Shown: positions 1-6,525 of the stretch, piece after piece | Layout: each line of letters opens with the position of its first letter | Numbering within the stretch: the stretch's first letter is position 1 | Assembly (NCBI GenBank): GCA_934130085.1 | Contig: CAKOXK010000020.1 | Coordinates: forward strand, 1 to 8,744 | DNA from: an uncultured Clostridia bacterium | GTDB lineage: Bacteria > Bacillota > Clostridia > TANB77 > CAG-508 | Reading direction: 5' to 3' | Length of the DNA: 8,744 bases | Notes under the pieces: generated by a model | What the model was told of the DNA's origin: nothing | Seen by the model: the letters and a program-made list of their open reading frames with translations, nothing else | Databases searched by the model: none | Made by a program: the position numbers and the translations under genes

Positions 1-30
1 CTCTTTTGTAACTCTCGCTATATCTTATAC

Positions 31-59
31 AGTATAACTCATAGTCTGTGGATTTTCAA
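31..59 (-). promoter_or_regulatory. Sigma-A type promoter pointing out of the left edge
   Basis: On the minus strand there is a -35 box TTGAAA (59-54), a 17-nt spacer and a -10 box TATACT (36-31). This is close to the vegetative consensus with ideal spacing. Transcription would start near position 24 and leave the window. It lies 25-53 nt past the stop codon of the 574-aa PBP gene, so it probably serves the next gene of the cluster (often mraY in this order, which is inference). The -10 is covered by a small perfect dyad at 25-37 (TTATAC, one central base, GTATAA) that could be an operator or chance. No start codon with a ribosome binding site is visible in 1-83. Confidence 0.6.
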
Positions 60-83
60 CCTCACCAGAATATGGACGACATT

Positions 84-1808
84 TTATTTTTCCTGTTTTT
101 CCAAATACGGAAGAACATTATCATAAATATCTCTTAGTACCGGAGCTGCAATTGTACCTCCATAATAGATTCCCTTTGGATTATATATAATCACCATTCC
201 AATCACTTTCGGATCATTTGCCGGGGCAAATCCGACAAATGAAGAAATATATTTATTTGCACTTCGCGGAAGCGTCTGTGAAGTCGCAGTCTTTCCTCCT
301 ATACGATATCCTTCCAAATATGCATTATGTCCGGACCCCTCTGAAACAACACTTTCCAGCAGCATTTTCATAGTTTCTGAAGTTTCTTTTGATACGATTT
401 CCTTTTGCTTTTGATATGTCAGTGTTTTTATTTCCTTTCCATCTGAATTATAAACTTTCTTTCCAAAATGAGGCGTAATACGGGTTCCACCATTTATAAT
501 TGAACTTATTGTTGTAAGTAGTTGTATCGGTGTGATTTGAAATGATTGTCCGAATGTCATCGTCGCCAGTTCTACTAATCCAATATCTTCTTTTTTATGC
601 ATGATCGTTCCTGCTTCTCCCGGCAAATCTACATTTGTCAACTTTAACAGCCCAAACTTTTGAAAATAATCATAAAATTTATCAGCACCTAATCGCAAAC
701 CTATTTCCATAAATACCGGATTACATGAATTTTGAATTCCTTGTGTAAATGTTTCCAGACCATGTCCTCCCACTTTGTGGCATCTGATTTTTCTATCCTC
801 TACTATTTTGTACCCCGGACACGAAAAGGTATCATTTACTGTTACAACACCTTCTTCCAGACATGCTGCTGAAGTAATTACCTTAAAAGTTGAGCCAGGC
901 TCATAGGTATCATTAATACACCGATTTCTCCACATCTGATTTAATAAATCTTGCTTTTTTTCATCTGTAAGCTCACTTGTATCAATCTTTGAAGACAATG
1001 TGAACGGGTCATTCAAATTAAATTCCGGAACATTTGCCATCGCATAAATCTCTCCATTTTGAGGATCCATCAAAATAATTGCCACCGCATCAGCTTCTTT
1101 TTCTTCCATTACTCTCTTTGCCGCCTGCTCACAGTAAGATTGTATATTATAATCCATCGTAATCTCTAATGTATTTCCCGGTTTCGGCTCCATACGGTCT
1201 TCTGCCACTCCTTCCAATTCTATTCCCCTTGCATCTGTCATTGTAAGAATTGTCCCATTAACTCCTTTTAGATATTCTTCATATTTCACTTCAAGTCCGA
1301 TAATTCCCTGATTATCACCGCCTGTAAATCCCAGTACTTGCGATGCCAGTTCTCCATATGGATAATAACGTTTAAAATCCTCATCCACTTTTACTCCGTC
1401 TAAATCCAGATTGCGTATTCTGTCTCCAACCTCTTTTTCTACATTTGTTTTTATTTTTTCCATAGAAGAAATTTTCTCTACTCTCTTCCGTACATATGCT
1501 TCTTCCAGCCCCAACTCTTTTGAAAGCATTTGTATTGTCTGTTCCTTATTTTTTATCTGATTATGTATCACCGATATTGTACAAACTGTTTTATTTGTTG
1601 CAAGAACCACCCCGTTCCGGTCTAAAATCTCTCCTCTGGCCGCTTTGATCTTACGTTCTCTTTCATGTAATTCTTTTGCTCTTTTCTGATAATATTCTGC
1701 ATCAAATATCATCAAAAAAATCATTCGTCCAAGCAATGCTATGATCATAATAACAGCAGCGAAAAAAACAATCATTATTTTTTTCTTATTATAAGTACGA
1801 TTTTTCAT
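84..1808 (-). CDS. Class B penicillin-binding protein (peptidoglycan transpeptidase), second of a tandem pair
   Basis: A 574-aa membrane-anchored D,D-transpeptidase that should cross-link peptidoglycan outside the membrane, probably with a SEDS partner such as FtsW. Visible features: a basic N-terminus with one TM segment (about residues 11-35), the class B dimerisation domain starting at RGEILDRNG (58-66), and a transpeptidase domain from about 240 to 565. The active-site serine is in STFK (S306, K309) and the second motif is SCN (361-363). The third motif reads KTA (506-508) instead of the usual KTG; the nucleotide codons confirm Ala (GCG). There is no C-terminal PASTA domain, so it is shorter than Bacillus SpoVD. 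The start codon follows TAAGG and seven T residues, which are also the 3' arm and U-tract of a terminator hairpin, so expression is probably reduced or conditional. It could be the SpoVD-like (sporulation) or a second divisional PBP; sequence alone does not decide, so I give no symbol. Confidence 0.93.
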   Translation of the reverse strand: MKNRTYNKKKIMIVFFAAVIMIIALLGRMIFLMIFDAEYYQKRAKELHERERKIKAARGEILDRNGVVLATNKTVCTISVIHNQIKNKEQTIQMLSKELGLEEAYVRKRVEKISSMEKIKTNVEKEVGDRIRNLDLDGVKVDEDFKRYYPYGELASQVLGFTGGDNQGIIGLEVKYEEYLKGVNGTILTMTDARGIELEGVAEDRMEPKPGNTLEITMDYNIQSYCEQAAKRVMEEKEADAVAIILMDPQNGEIYAMANVPEFNLNDPFTLSSKIDTSELTDEKKQDLLNQMWRNRCINDTYEPGSTFKVITSAACLEEGVVTVNDTFSCPGYKIVEDRKIRCHKVGGHGLETFTQGIQNSCNPVFMEIGLRLGADKFYDYFQKFGLLKLTNVDLPGEAGTIMHKKEDIGLVELATMTFGQSFQITPIQLLTTISSIINGGTRITPHFGKKVYNSDGKEIKTLTYQKQKEIVSKETSETMKMLLESVVSEGSGHNAYLEGYRIGGKTATSQTLPRSANKYISSFVGFAPANDPKVIGMVIIYNPKGIYYGGTIAAPVLRDIYDNVLPYLEKQEK

Positions 1809-1862
1809 AAAAAAACCTTACAAAAGACAGTTTATATAAAATATTATGTCTTCTGTAAGGTT
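1809..1862 (-). terminator. Intrinsic terminator/attenuator fused to the start codon of the downstream PBP gene
   Basis: On the minus strand the arms 1862-1847 (AACCTTACAGAAGACA) and 1829-1814 (TGTCTTTTGTAAGGTT) form a 16-bp stem with one G-U wobble and a 17-nt loop. Seven T residues (1815-1809) follow, and the ATG begins at the next base. The only ribosome binding site for that gene (TAAGG, 7 nt before ATG) lies in the 3' arm. The same hairpin could therefore stop transcription after the 681-aa PBP gene and hide the ribosome binding site in read-through mRNA. I see no complementary antiterminator sequence between the two genes. Confidence 0.8.
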
Positions 1863-1869
1863 ATGCTTC

Positions 1870-1892
1870 TTCGTTCACATCTCATGAACGAA
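1870..1892. repeat. Short inverted repeat between the two PBP genes
   Basis: A perfect 8-bp inverted repeat, TTCGTTCA (1870-1877) and TGAACGAA (1885-1892), with a 7-nt loop. In the transcript it begins 7 nt after the stop codon of the 681-aa PBP and precedes the terminator hairpin by 7 nt. It has no T-run of its own. It may be an mRNA 3'-end stabilising stem or part of a two-hairpin terminator; the function is inferred only from position. Confidence 0.5.
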
Positions 1893-1898
1893 TCTATT

Positions 1899-3944
1899 TT
1901 ATTCTGTATAATAGTCCGAAGTCCAGTCTGTGAAATCCGGTGTATATGTATCATCTACATATGCCCCATCCCAATTGCTATAGGTGTCTGTATATGATTC
2001 ATCATAATCTGTATAATCATAATCCCCTGTTTCCTCATTGCTATTTGATGTATCCGATGAATCCTCTGTTTCCTGTACTGCAGCAGGATCATATCCTTCC
2101 ACAGTGGTAACGTTTAAATACGGAAATGCTTGTGACATGATTTTTTTTGCCAGCCCAAGCACAAGTGAACTGTCATCCTGGGCCGCAGTATTTGGCTCAT
2201 CGATTACCACATACACTACTACTTCCGGATTATCGAGTGGGGCACATCCGATAAAGGATAATACATACTTTCCATTATTACGCGGAAGCTTCTCCGCAGT
2301 ACCTGTCTTTGCCCCAATATTGTATCCTTCCACTGCTGCTGTTTTACCTGTACCATAATCCATAACAGCTTTCAAATACGTCTTTACCTGTTCTGACGTT
2401 TGCTCTGAAATAGTTTTTCGAAGCAAAACCGGATTCTTTGTTTCTATAACTTTTCCATTTTCATCCTGGATTTGTTTTACAATATGTGGCTCATAGTAAT
2501 TACCGCCATTTACCAGAGATGAGAATGCTGTTATCACCTGCGTCATTGTAACATTAAAACTCTGTCCAAATGAACTGGTCGCAAGATCCGTATCCCCCAT
2601 TGTATCTTTGGTAAATAATAATCCTGCTGTCGAAGCTTCTCCCGGAAGATCAATTCCGGTATATTCCCCAAAGCCGAAAATATGCTGATATCGAATAAAG
2701 TCTTCAACACCTATCGATTCGGCAATTTCCATCAGTGCAACGTTACAGGAATTTGCTATAGCATCCGCAACTGTCTCTGTTCCATGTCCTGAAGTAAGAT
2801 GACATCGGATATCCCAGTCTCCCACATGCAGATATCCTCCACACACATAGGTTTCATCCCCTTTGATTGCTCCTGTATCCAGACCTGTTGCCACTGTAAA
2901 TGGTTTGATCGTCGAGCCTGGTTCAAATGCATCACTAACGCAAAAATTACGCCACAATTCATTCATTGCCTCAAACTGCTCATCCTCTGTTTTTGCATTC
3001 CAGTCTTCCGTCGAATAAATAGCAGACAAATCTCTTGGCTTATTTAAATCAAAATTAGGATAAGAAGCCTCTGCAAGAATTTCTCCGGTATTTGGATTCA
3101 TGATCATCACTGCTGTATTCTTACTTCCCAGCTCATCTTCCCGTTCTTCACCGGTATGTTCTTCATTAAATTCTTTAATACACTGCTCTACAATGCTCTG
3201 TAATGTCACATCAATCGTCGAAACAACCGTGTTTCCATTTTTTGCATCTTTTACAGTTCTCTCTAATGATGCATTATCAGAAAAATAGCCATACTCTCTT
3301 CCATTCAATCCATTTAAAACATCATTATATGCACTTTCAATCCCCAGTGCTCCAATATTATCTACTGTAGCAAATCCAATCACATCACTCGCCAATGTAG
3401 CATATGGATAATTACGCTTATAATCATCCTCAAGCCAGATTCCTTTTACATTTGGATAGTTTTCTGTATCTTCCTCAATTGCCCTAAATTTCTGTGCTTT
3501 TTCATAAGTTACATTTTCTGCAAGTATCTGGTATCTGCTATCCGGGTTATCAGAAATGATTTGATCTACATCCCCTTCATTTATCCCAAAACAATCCGAC
3601 AATACTTTCTTTGTAGGATTGATGTATTCTTCTTTGGAAGTCATAACATAAACATCGAGTATTACATTATATACTCTCTCGCTTGTCGCAATCTTAGTTC
3701 CGTTTCGATCGACAATATCTCCTCGTTTATATGGAATTACCCTGCTGTCATATGTCTGCTGATCCAAAACAATTTTTGTAAATTTGCTTCCTTTGGAAGC
3801 ATTGATATATGTAATTTTTGCTATAAGAACAACAAAAGCCAGTATAACTGCCATAAATAGCATTACCAGCTTCTTTTGCATTCTTTTTGGAAATTTTCTT
3901 GTTAAAAATTGATAATTGTTTTTTTTATTCTTTTTGACTGCCAT
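1899..3944 (-). CDS. ftsI: Class B penicillin-binding protein (FtsI-like septal transpeptidase) with acidic C-terminal tail
   Basis: A 681-aa D,D-transpeptidase, the best candidate for the septal FtsI/PBP2B of this organism because it directly follows the FtsL-like gene in the mraZ-rsmH-ftsL-ftsI order. Visible features: a very basic N-terminus, one TM segment (about 24-44), the dimerisation domain from RGDIVDRNG (74-82), and a transpeptidase domain (about 275-610). All three catalytic motifs are canonical: STIK (S344, K347), SCN (399-401) and KTG (546-548). PASTA domains are absent. Instead, residues 616-681 form a low-complexity extracytoplasmic tail rich in Asp, Tyr, Thr and Ser with no Lys or Arg. 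The start has AAGG seven nt upstream and lies 9 bp after the FtsL-like stop codon, so the two are co-transcribed. The ftsI symbol rests on position and family; a SpoVD-type role is the alternative. Confidence 0.93.
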   Translation of the reverse strand: MAVKKNKKNNYQFLTRKFPKRMQKKLVMLFMAVILAFVVLIAKITYINASKGSKFTKIVLDQQTYDSRVIPYKRGDIVDRNGTKIATSERVYNVILDVYVMTSKEEYINPTKKVLSDCFGINEGDVDQIISDNPDSRYQILAENVTYEKAQKFRAIEEDTENYPNVKGIWLEDDYKRNYPYATLASDVIGFATVDNIGALGIESAYNDVLNGLNGREYGYFSDNASLERTVKDAKNGNTVVSTIDVTLQSIVEQCIKEFNEEHTGEEREDELGSKNTAVMIMNPNTGEILAEASYPNFDLNKPRDLSAIYSTEDWNAKTEDEQFEAMNELWRNFCVSDAFEPGSTIKPFTVATGLDTGAIKGDETYVCGGYLHVGDWDIRCHLTSGHGTETVADAIANSCNVALMEIAESIGVEDFIRYQHIFGFGEYTGIDLPGEASTAGLLFTKDTMGDTDLATSSFGQSFNVTMTQVITAFSSLVNGGNYYEPHIVKQIQDENGKVIETKNPVLLRKTISEQTSEQVKTYLKAVMDYGTGKTAAVEGYNIGAKTGTAEKLPRNNGKYVLSFIGCAPLDNPEVVVYVVIDEPNTAAQDDSSLVLGLAKKIMSQAFPYLNVTTVEGYDPAAVQETEDSSDTSNSNEETGDYDYTDYDESYTDTYSNWDGAYVDDTYTPDFTDWTSDYYTE

Positions 3945-3953
3945 CTTCTTACC

Positions 3954-4493
3954 TTATTCTGACACATCTTTCGATTTTGCTAACACACCATCTTTTGGTA
4001 TATCACTATACTGCTTTACACTATCACTCTCTGGACCTGTATATTCCACCACGCTCCCCTGGTCTGCATATACCATTCCAAATTCGTTGATTGCTTTATC
4101 GCGAACCTCTTCCAGATTCACAGCATCTTCTGCACTTCGGTAAGCTGTATCATTTTCTTCTGTCAGATTTGAAAGTTCTTCTTGTAATGCCGTAATATTT
4201 TCCGAACGACTTACAACCTCTGCCTGCAACTGCAAAAACATAACACTGATACATACTGCAAAAATTGCTGCTCCTGTCAGAAAGACAGCATATACAGGAC
4301 TTATACTCTGTGCACGTTTTCGATTTTTACGCACCTGACGACTAGCTTTCGCACTCTGCTTTTTCGGCTTTTCTATCTGCTTTGGCACTGTTTCCGGCTG
4401 CAAAGCTGCACTTCCATAGACATACATTCTTCTGTGCTGTCCAGCATAATATTCTGCTTTACTATACGTCTTCATACGTCCTATATCTGCCAT
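3954..4493 (-). CDS. ftsL: FtsL/DivIC-type cell division protein
   Basis: A 179-aa bitopic membrane protein in the usual position of ftsL, between rsmH and a class B PBP. Visible features: a long cytoplasmic N-terminus very rich in Lys/Arg (to about residue 62), one TM segment (about 66-88), then a probable coiled coil (about 89-128) of polar heptads such as ENITALQEELSNLTEEND. The coil is followed by LEEVRDKAINEFGMVYAD (127-144), which fits the short segment after the coil in FtsL/DivIC proteins. Family knowledge: FtsL acts with DivIC and DivIB to recruit and activate FtsW-FtsI at the septum. The ATG at 4493 is the first possible start after an in-frame stop. Its own ribosome binding site (AAAGG, 9 nt away) is modest, while a much stronger one lies further upstream before a tiny overlapping ORF. 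FtsL evolves fast, so the name rests largely on architecture and location. Confidence 0.8.
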   Translation of the reverse strand: MADIGRMKTYSKAEYYAGQHRRMYVYGSAALQPETVPKQIEKPKKQSAKASRQVRKNRKRAQSISPVYAVFLTGAAIFAVCISVMFLQLQAEVVSRSENITALQEELSNLTEENDTAYRSAEDAVNLEEVRDKAINEFGMVYADQGSVVEYTGPESDSVKQYSDIPKDGVLAKSKDVSE

Positions 4494-4516
4494 TGCTTTT
4501 TGCCTTTCTCTTTCAC
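4481..4516 (-). CDS. Possible 11-codon leader ORF overlapping the ftsL start
   Basis: The strongest Shine-Dalgarno in the rsmH-ftsL gap, AGGAGGGGAG (4532-4523), sits 6 nt before a GTG at 4516. That GTG opens an 11-codon frame (MKEKGKKQWQI) ending in TAG at 4483-4481. Its last codons overlap the ftsL ATG (4493-4491) in another frame. This arrangement would let ribosomes terminate just past the ftsL start and re-initiate. The peptide is lysine-rich with nothing recognisable. It could be chance, with the strong site acting only as a ribosome standby site. Confidence 0.3.
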   Translation of the reverse strand: MKEKGKKQWQI

Positions 4517-4567
4517 CAGGCTCTCCCCTCCTGATGAAATTCTATTTGATATACTCCCTTTATTTTG

Positions 4568-5503
4568 CTAACAGCGTTCAAAAATACGTAATTTTGCACT
4601 TTTAGAACGGCTGTTATACTCTAATTCCTCTTCACTTGGAAGAATTGGTTTCCTTGTAATGACCTTTCCTTTTGAAACATTTCCACATACACATACCGGA
4701 AAATGCGATGGACATATGCAAGGATTTTCATTTTTTCGAAATGCACTTTTCACAATTCTGTCTTCCAAAGAATGAAATGTGATAATGCATATTCTTCCAC
4801 CAGGATTAAGCATCTCGATCATATCATCAAGCGATTCCCTTAAAACATCCAATTCTCTGTTCAACTCAATACGAATTGCCTGAAATGTTCTCTTTGATGG
4901 GTGTCCTGCTGTCTTTTGAAATTTCATTGGGATTGCATGACGAATAATCTCGTTAAGCTGTCCCGTTGTCTCAATCGGTGCTTTTTGACGCTCTATTACG
5001 ATATGCTTTGCAATATTTTTCGCAAACTTGTCCTCTCCATAGTCACGAATCACCCTGAAAAGATCTGCTTCGCTATACGTATTCACGATTTCTCGTGCTG
5101 TCAGTTGCTGTCTTTGATCCATTCGCATATCTAACGGAGCATCTACTCGATAAGAAAATCCTCTTTCTGCAGTATCCAGCTGATATGACGATACTCCCAG
5201 ATCGATCACAATACCATCAACTTTATCTACACCAATTTCATGAAGCCGTGACTTCATCTCACAATAATTGCTTCTTATTATTGTAACCTTCTCCCCAAAG
5301 TCACGTAATCTTTCGCTTGCAGCTTCTATTGCTGCTGCATCTTGATCTATACCTATAAATCTCCCCTGTTCGTTCAGACGACTGCAAACTTCAAATGCAT
5401 GTCCACCTCCGCCTAACGTTCCGTCTACATAGATTCCGTCTGGTTTAATTGCCAGACCATCTACTGTTTCTTCAAGTAATACTGATTTGTGTTTAAATGC
5501 CAT
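4568..5503 (-). CDS. rsmH: 16S rRNA (cytosine-1402-N4)-methyltransferase RsmH (MraW)
   Basis: A 311-aa SAM-dependent methyltransferase that adds the N4-methyl group to C1402 of 16S rRNA in the decoding centre. Visible signatures, numbered from this start: the SAM-binding loop DGTLGGGGHA (27-36), DLGVSS (101-106), the family motif HSLEDR (244-249), and a late cysteine cluster of CxC-x6-CxC form (C262, C264, C271, C273). Length is normal for the family. I chose the ATG at 5503 (protein starting MAFKHKSVLLEE) because GGAGGA (5513-5508) lies just before it. An in-frame ATG four codons upstream (5515) overlaps that ribosome binding site and has none of its own. It follows mraZ by 92 bp with no terminator between them, and precedes the FtsL-like gene by 74 bp, as expected for a dcw operon. 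Confidence 0.97.
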   Translation of the reverse strand: MAFKHKSVLLEETVDGLAIKPDGIYVDGTLGGGGHAFEVCSRLNEQGRFIGIDQDAAAIEAASERLRDFGEKVTIIRSNYCEMKSRLHEIGVDKVDGIVIDLGVSSYQLDTAERGFSYRVDAPLDMRMDQRQQLTAREIVNTYSEADLFRVIRDYGEDKFAKNIAKHIVIERQKAPIETTGQLNEIIRHAIPMKFQKTAGHPSKRTFQAIRIELNRELDVLRESLDDMIEMLNPGGRICIITFHSLEDRIVKSAFRKNENPCICPSHFPVCVCGNVSKGKVITRKPILPSEEELEYNSRSKSAKLRIFERC

Positions 5504-5507
5504 ATCT

Positions 5508-5513
5508 TCCTCC
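5508..5513 (-). promoter_or_regulatory. Ribosome binding site deciding the rsmH start
   Basis: GGAGGA on the minus strand, 4 nt before the ATG at 5503 (5 nt if the core is taken as GGAGG). The alternative ATG at 5515 lies immediately upstream of this site and has no purine-rich match before it, so the shorter start is favoured. Confidence 0.8.
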
Positions 5514-5595
5514 ATCTTTTCGCATTATATTACCAGCTCTTATGATCGCCGTTCGTCATAACCGTGCAAACACGCTCCTGACTCACTACTACTCA

Positions 5596-6033
5596 TTATA
5601 TCCTGATTCCAATTGCTTCCATTCGTTCTGCAATTGCATCCAAATCTTCTTCGCTGACCATACTGCGTTCTTCCCAAAGTCCTTTATCCCAGATTTCTAC
5701 ACGATCTTGAACTCCCACAAGAACAACGTCCTTTTCAAGATGTGCTGCTTTTCTGAGTGACGGCGGTACTAAAACTCTCCCTTGTTTATCGAAACTGCCC
5801 TCTGAAGCACTTCCAAAGAAATATCTCTTGAATATTCTGGCATCCTTATTCATCCGTGGTAAGGTTTCCAGTTCTGCTACAAATTTGTTCCACTCATCTT
5901 GAGAGTACACAAATAAACAGCCTTCCAGTCCATTGCAGATTACAAAGCTATCGCCCAAATCTTCACGTAACTTGGCTGGTATAATCAATCGGCCTTTTTC
6001 ATCTATGCTGTGATTAAACTCTCCTAGTAACAT
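5596..6033 (-). CDS. mraZ: Transcriptional regulator MraZ
   Basis: A 145-aa ring-forming DNA-binding protein, first gene of the dcw operon. Visible features: two copies of the SpoVT/AbrB-like MraZ fold, each with the conserved D-x-K-G-R type signature: DEKGRLIIPAKLR (11-23) and DKQGRVLVPPSLR (82-94). The start LLGEFNHSIDEKGR and the length are typical. Family knowledge: MraZ binds TGG-containing direct repeats in its own promoter and represses the cluster in E. coli. A matching array occurs directly upstream here, so autoregulation is a strong inference. The ATG at 6033 has AAGGAG six nt upstream. The stop codon is followed at once by an in-frame TGA (TAATGA), a tandem stop. Confidence 0.97.
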   Translation of the reverse strand: MLLGEFNHSIDEKGRLIIPAKLREDLGDSFVICNGLEGCLFVYSQDEWNKFVAELETLPRMNKDARIFKRYFFGSASEGSFDKQGRVLVPPSLRKAAHLEKDVVLVGVQDRVEIWDKGLWEERSMVSEEDLDAIAERMEAIGIRI

Positions 6034-6062
6034 TCAGAACTCCTTTTTAGAATTTATGGGCT

Positions 6063-6133
6063 CCACTTTTCTCCCACTTTATTCCACAATTCACCACTTC
6101 CTACCACTTAGAACCATTGTAAACCACTTCCCA
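6063..6133 (-). promoter_or_regulatory. MraZ operator: array of TGG boxes with 10-bp period
   Basis: On the minus strand TGG boxes start at 6126, 6116, 6106, 6096, 6086 and 6076, exactly 10 bp apart. Two more lie out of register at 6133 (7 bp upstream of the first) and 6065 (11 bp after the last). The common core is AAGTGGT/G. E. coli MraZ binds TGGGN repeats separated by 5 nt, which is the same 10-bp period, and mollicute MraZ boxes have an AAAGTG core. The array runs from the promoter spacer through the -10 and into the leader up to 29 nt before the mraZ ATG. Binding should block initiation. Six in-register boxes is more than the three or four usually described. Confidence 0.85.
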
Positions 6134-6144
6134 CCCTTTTTCAA
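6116..6144 (-). promoter_or_regulatory. Promoter of the mraZ-rsmH-ftsL-PBP operon
   Basis: The minus strand shows -35 TTGAAA (6144-6139), a 17-nt spacer and -10 TACAAT (6121-6116). The start of transcription would be near 6109, leaving a leader of about 75 nt. Two TGG boxes lie within the spacer and the last base of the -10 is the first base of a third, so promoter and MraZ operator are physically merged. Confidence 0.8.
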
Positions 6145-6212
6145 CCCCTTATTTTGTGAAAAAAATTAGAACTAAAAAAATCCACTGGACCTTTTTGTCG
6201 TATACACGGCAA

Positions 6213-6254
6213 TAAAAAAAGAGACAGAAAAGATTTTTTTCTTCTCTGTCTCTT
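6213..6254 (-). terminator. Intrinsic terminator of the degV operon
   Basis: On the minus strand the arms 6254-6240 (AAGAGACAGAGAAGA) and 6233-6219 (TCTTTTCTGTCTCTT) make a 15-bp stem with one G-U wobble and a 6-nt A loop. A run of seven T residues (6220-6214) follows, two of them in the stem. It begins 15 nt after the stop codon of the 78-aa gene. It separates the degV unit from the dcw promoter about 70 nt further on. Confidence 0.9.
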
Positions 6255-6268
6255 CTTTACTTCTTATC

Positions 6269-6505
6269 TTACTGAGAAATCGTTGATAAATAACTGTTAA
6301 TCGCATCATAATTAACTGAAGCAACTTCTCTTTCCTGCTTTGACTCATATGTATCATATGCAGAATATCCTAACCATCCGACTAATGCCAAGCCTGCCAG
6401 CGACAATACACAGGTTCTTACAACACCCATAACTCTCTGTTTGCGGATATTCTTTTTTCTATTTGCTTTTTCCTGTTTATATCGATCTACTTTCTCCTGA
6501 CTCAT
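6269..6505 (-). CDS. Small single-TM membrane protein of unknown function
   Basis: A 78-aa protein with a strongly basic, polar N-terminus (residues 1-30, MSQEKVDRYKQEKANRKKN...), one hydrophobic helix (about 27-50, ending GWLGYSAYDTY) and a short polar C-terminus ending SYLSTISQ. By the positive-inside rule the N-terminus is cytoplasmic and about 28 residues lie outside. It has a ribosome binding site (GGAAGG, 5 nt before ATG). It starts 20 bp after the degV stop and is followed directly by the terminator, so it is almost certainly co-transcribed with degV. I recognise no domain. The GWLGYSAYD stretch looks like small hypothetical proteins of Lachnospiraceae as I recall them, which I cannot verify here. 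It is not an FtsL/DivIC homologue, since there is no coiled coil after the TM segment. Confidence 0.85.
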   Translation of the reverse strand: MSQEKVDRYKQEKANRKKNIRKQRVMGVVRTCVLSLAGLALVGWLGYSAYDTYESKQEREVASVNYDAINSYLSTISQ

Positions 6506-6525
6506 ATAAACCTTCCTTTCATCTA

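Noticed and set aside
1830..1862. Possible sporulation (sigma-E/K) -10 element CATAATAT upstream of the 574-aa PBP, which would support a SpoVD role
   Set aside because: No matching -35 element lies at the required distance, and the sequence is part of the terminator hairpin and loop.
2038..4143. Several plus-strand open frames inside the PBP and FtsL-like genes
   Set aside because: They are antisense shadows of well-supported genes, with odd composition (runs of Ser, Cys, Phe), no domains and no suitable ribosome binding sites.
5535..5575. Small ATG frame (9 codons) with AGGAG upstream in the mraZ-rsmH gap
   Set aside because: The spacing between AGGAG and the ATG is about 14 nt, the peptide is tiny, and it does not overlap the rsmH start, so nothing supports it beyond chance.
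6172..6357. Open frame of 61 codons on the minus strand through the terminator of the degV operon
   Set aside because: It overlaps the 78-aa gene in another frame, has no ribosome binding site, and its second half translates the terminator hairpin and T-rich DNA.
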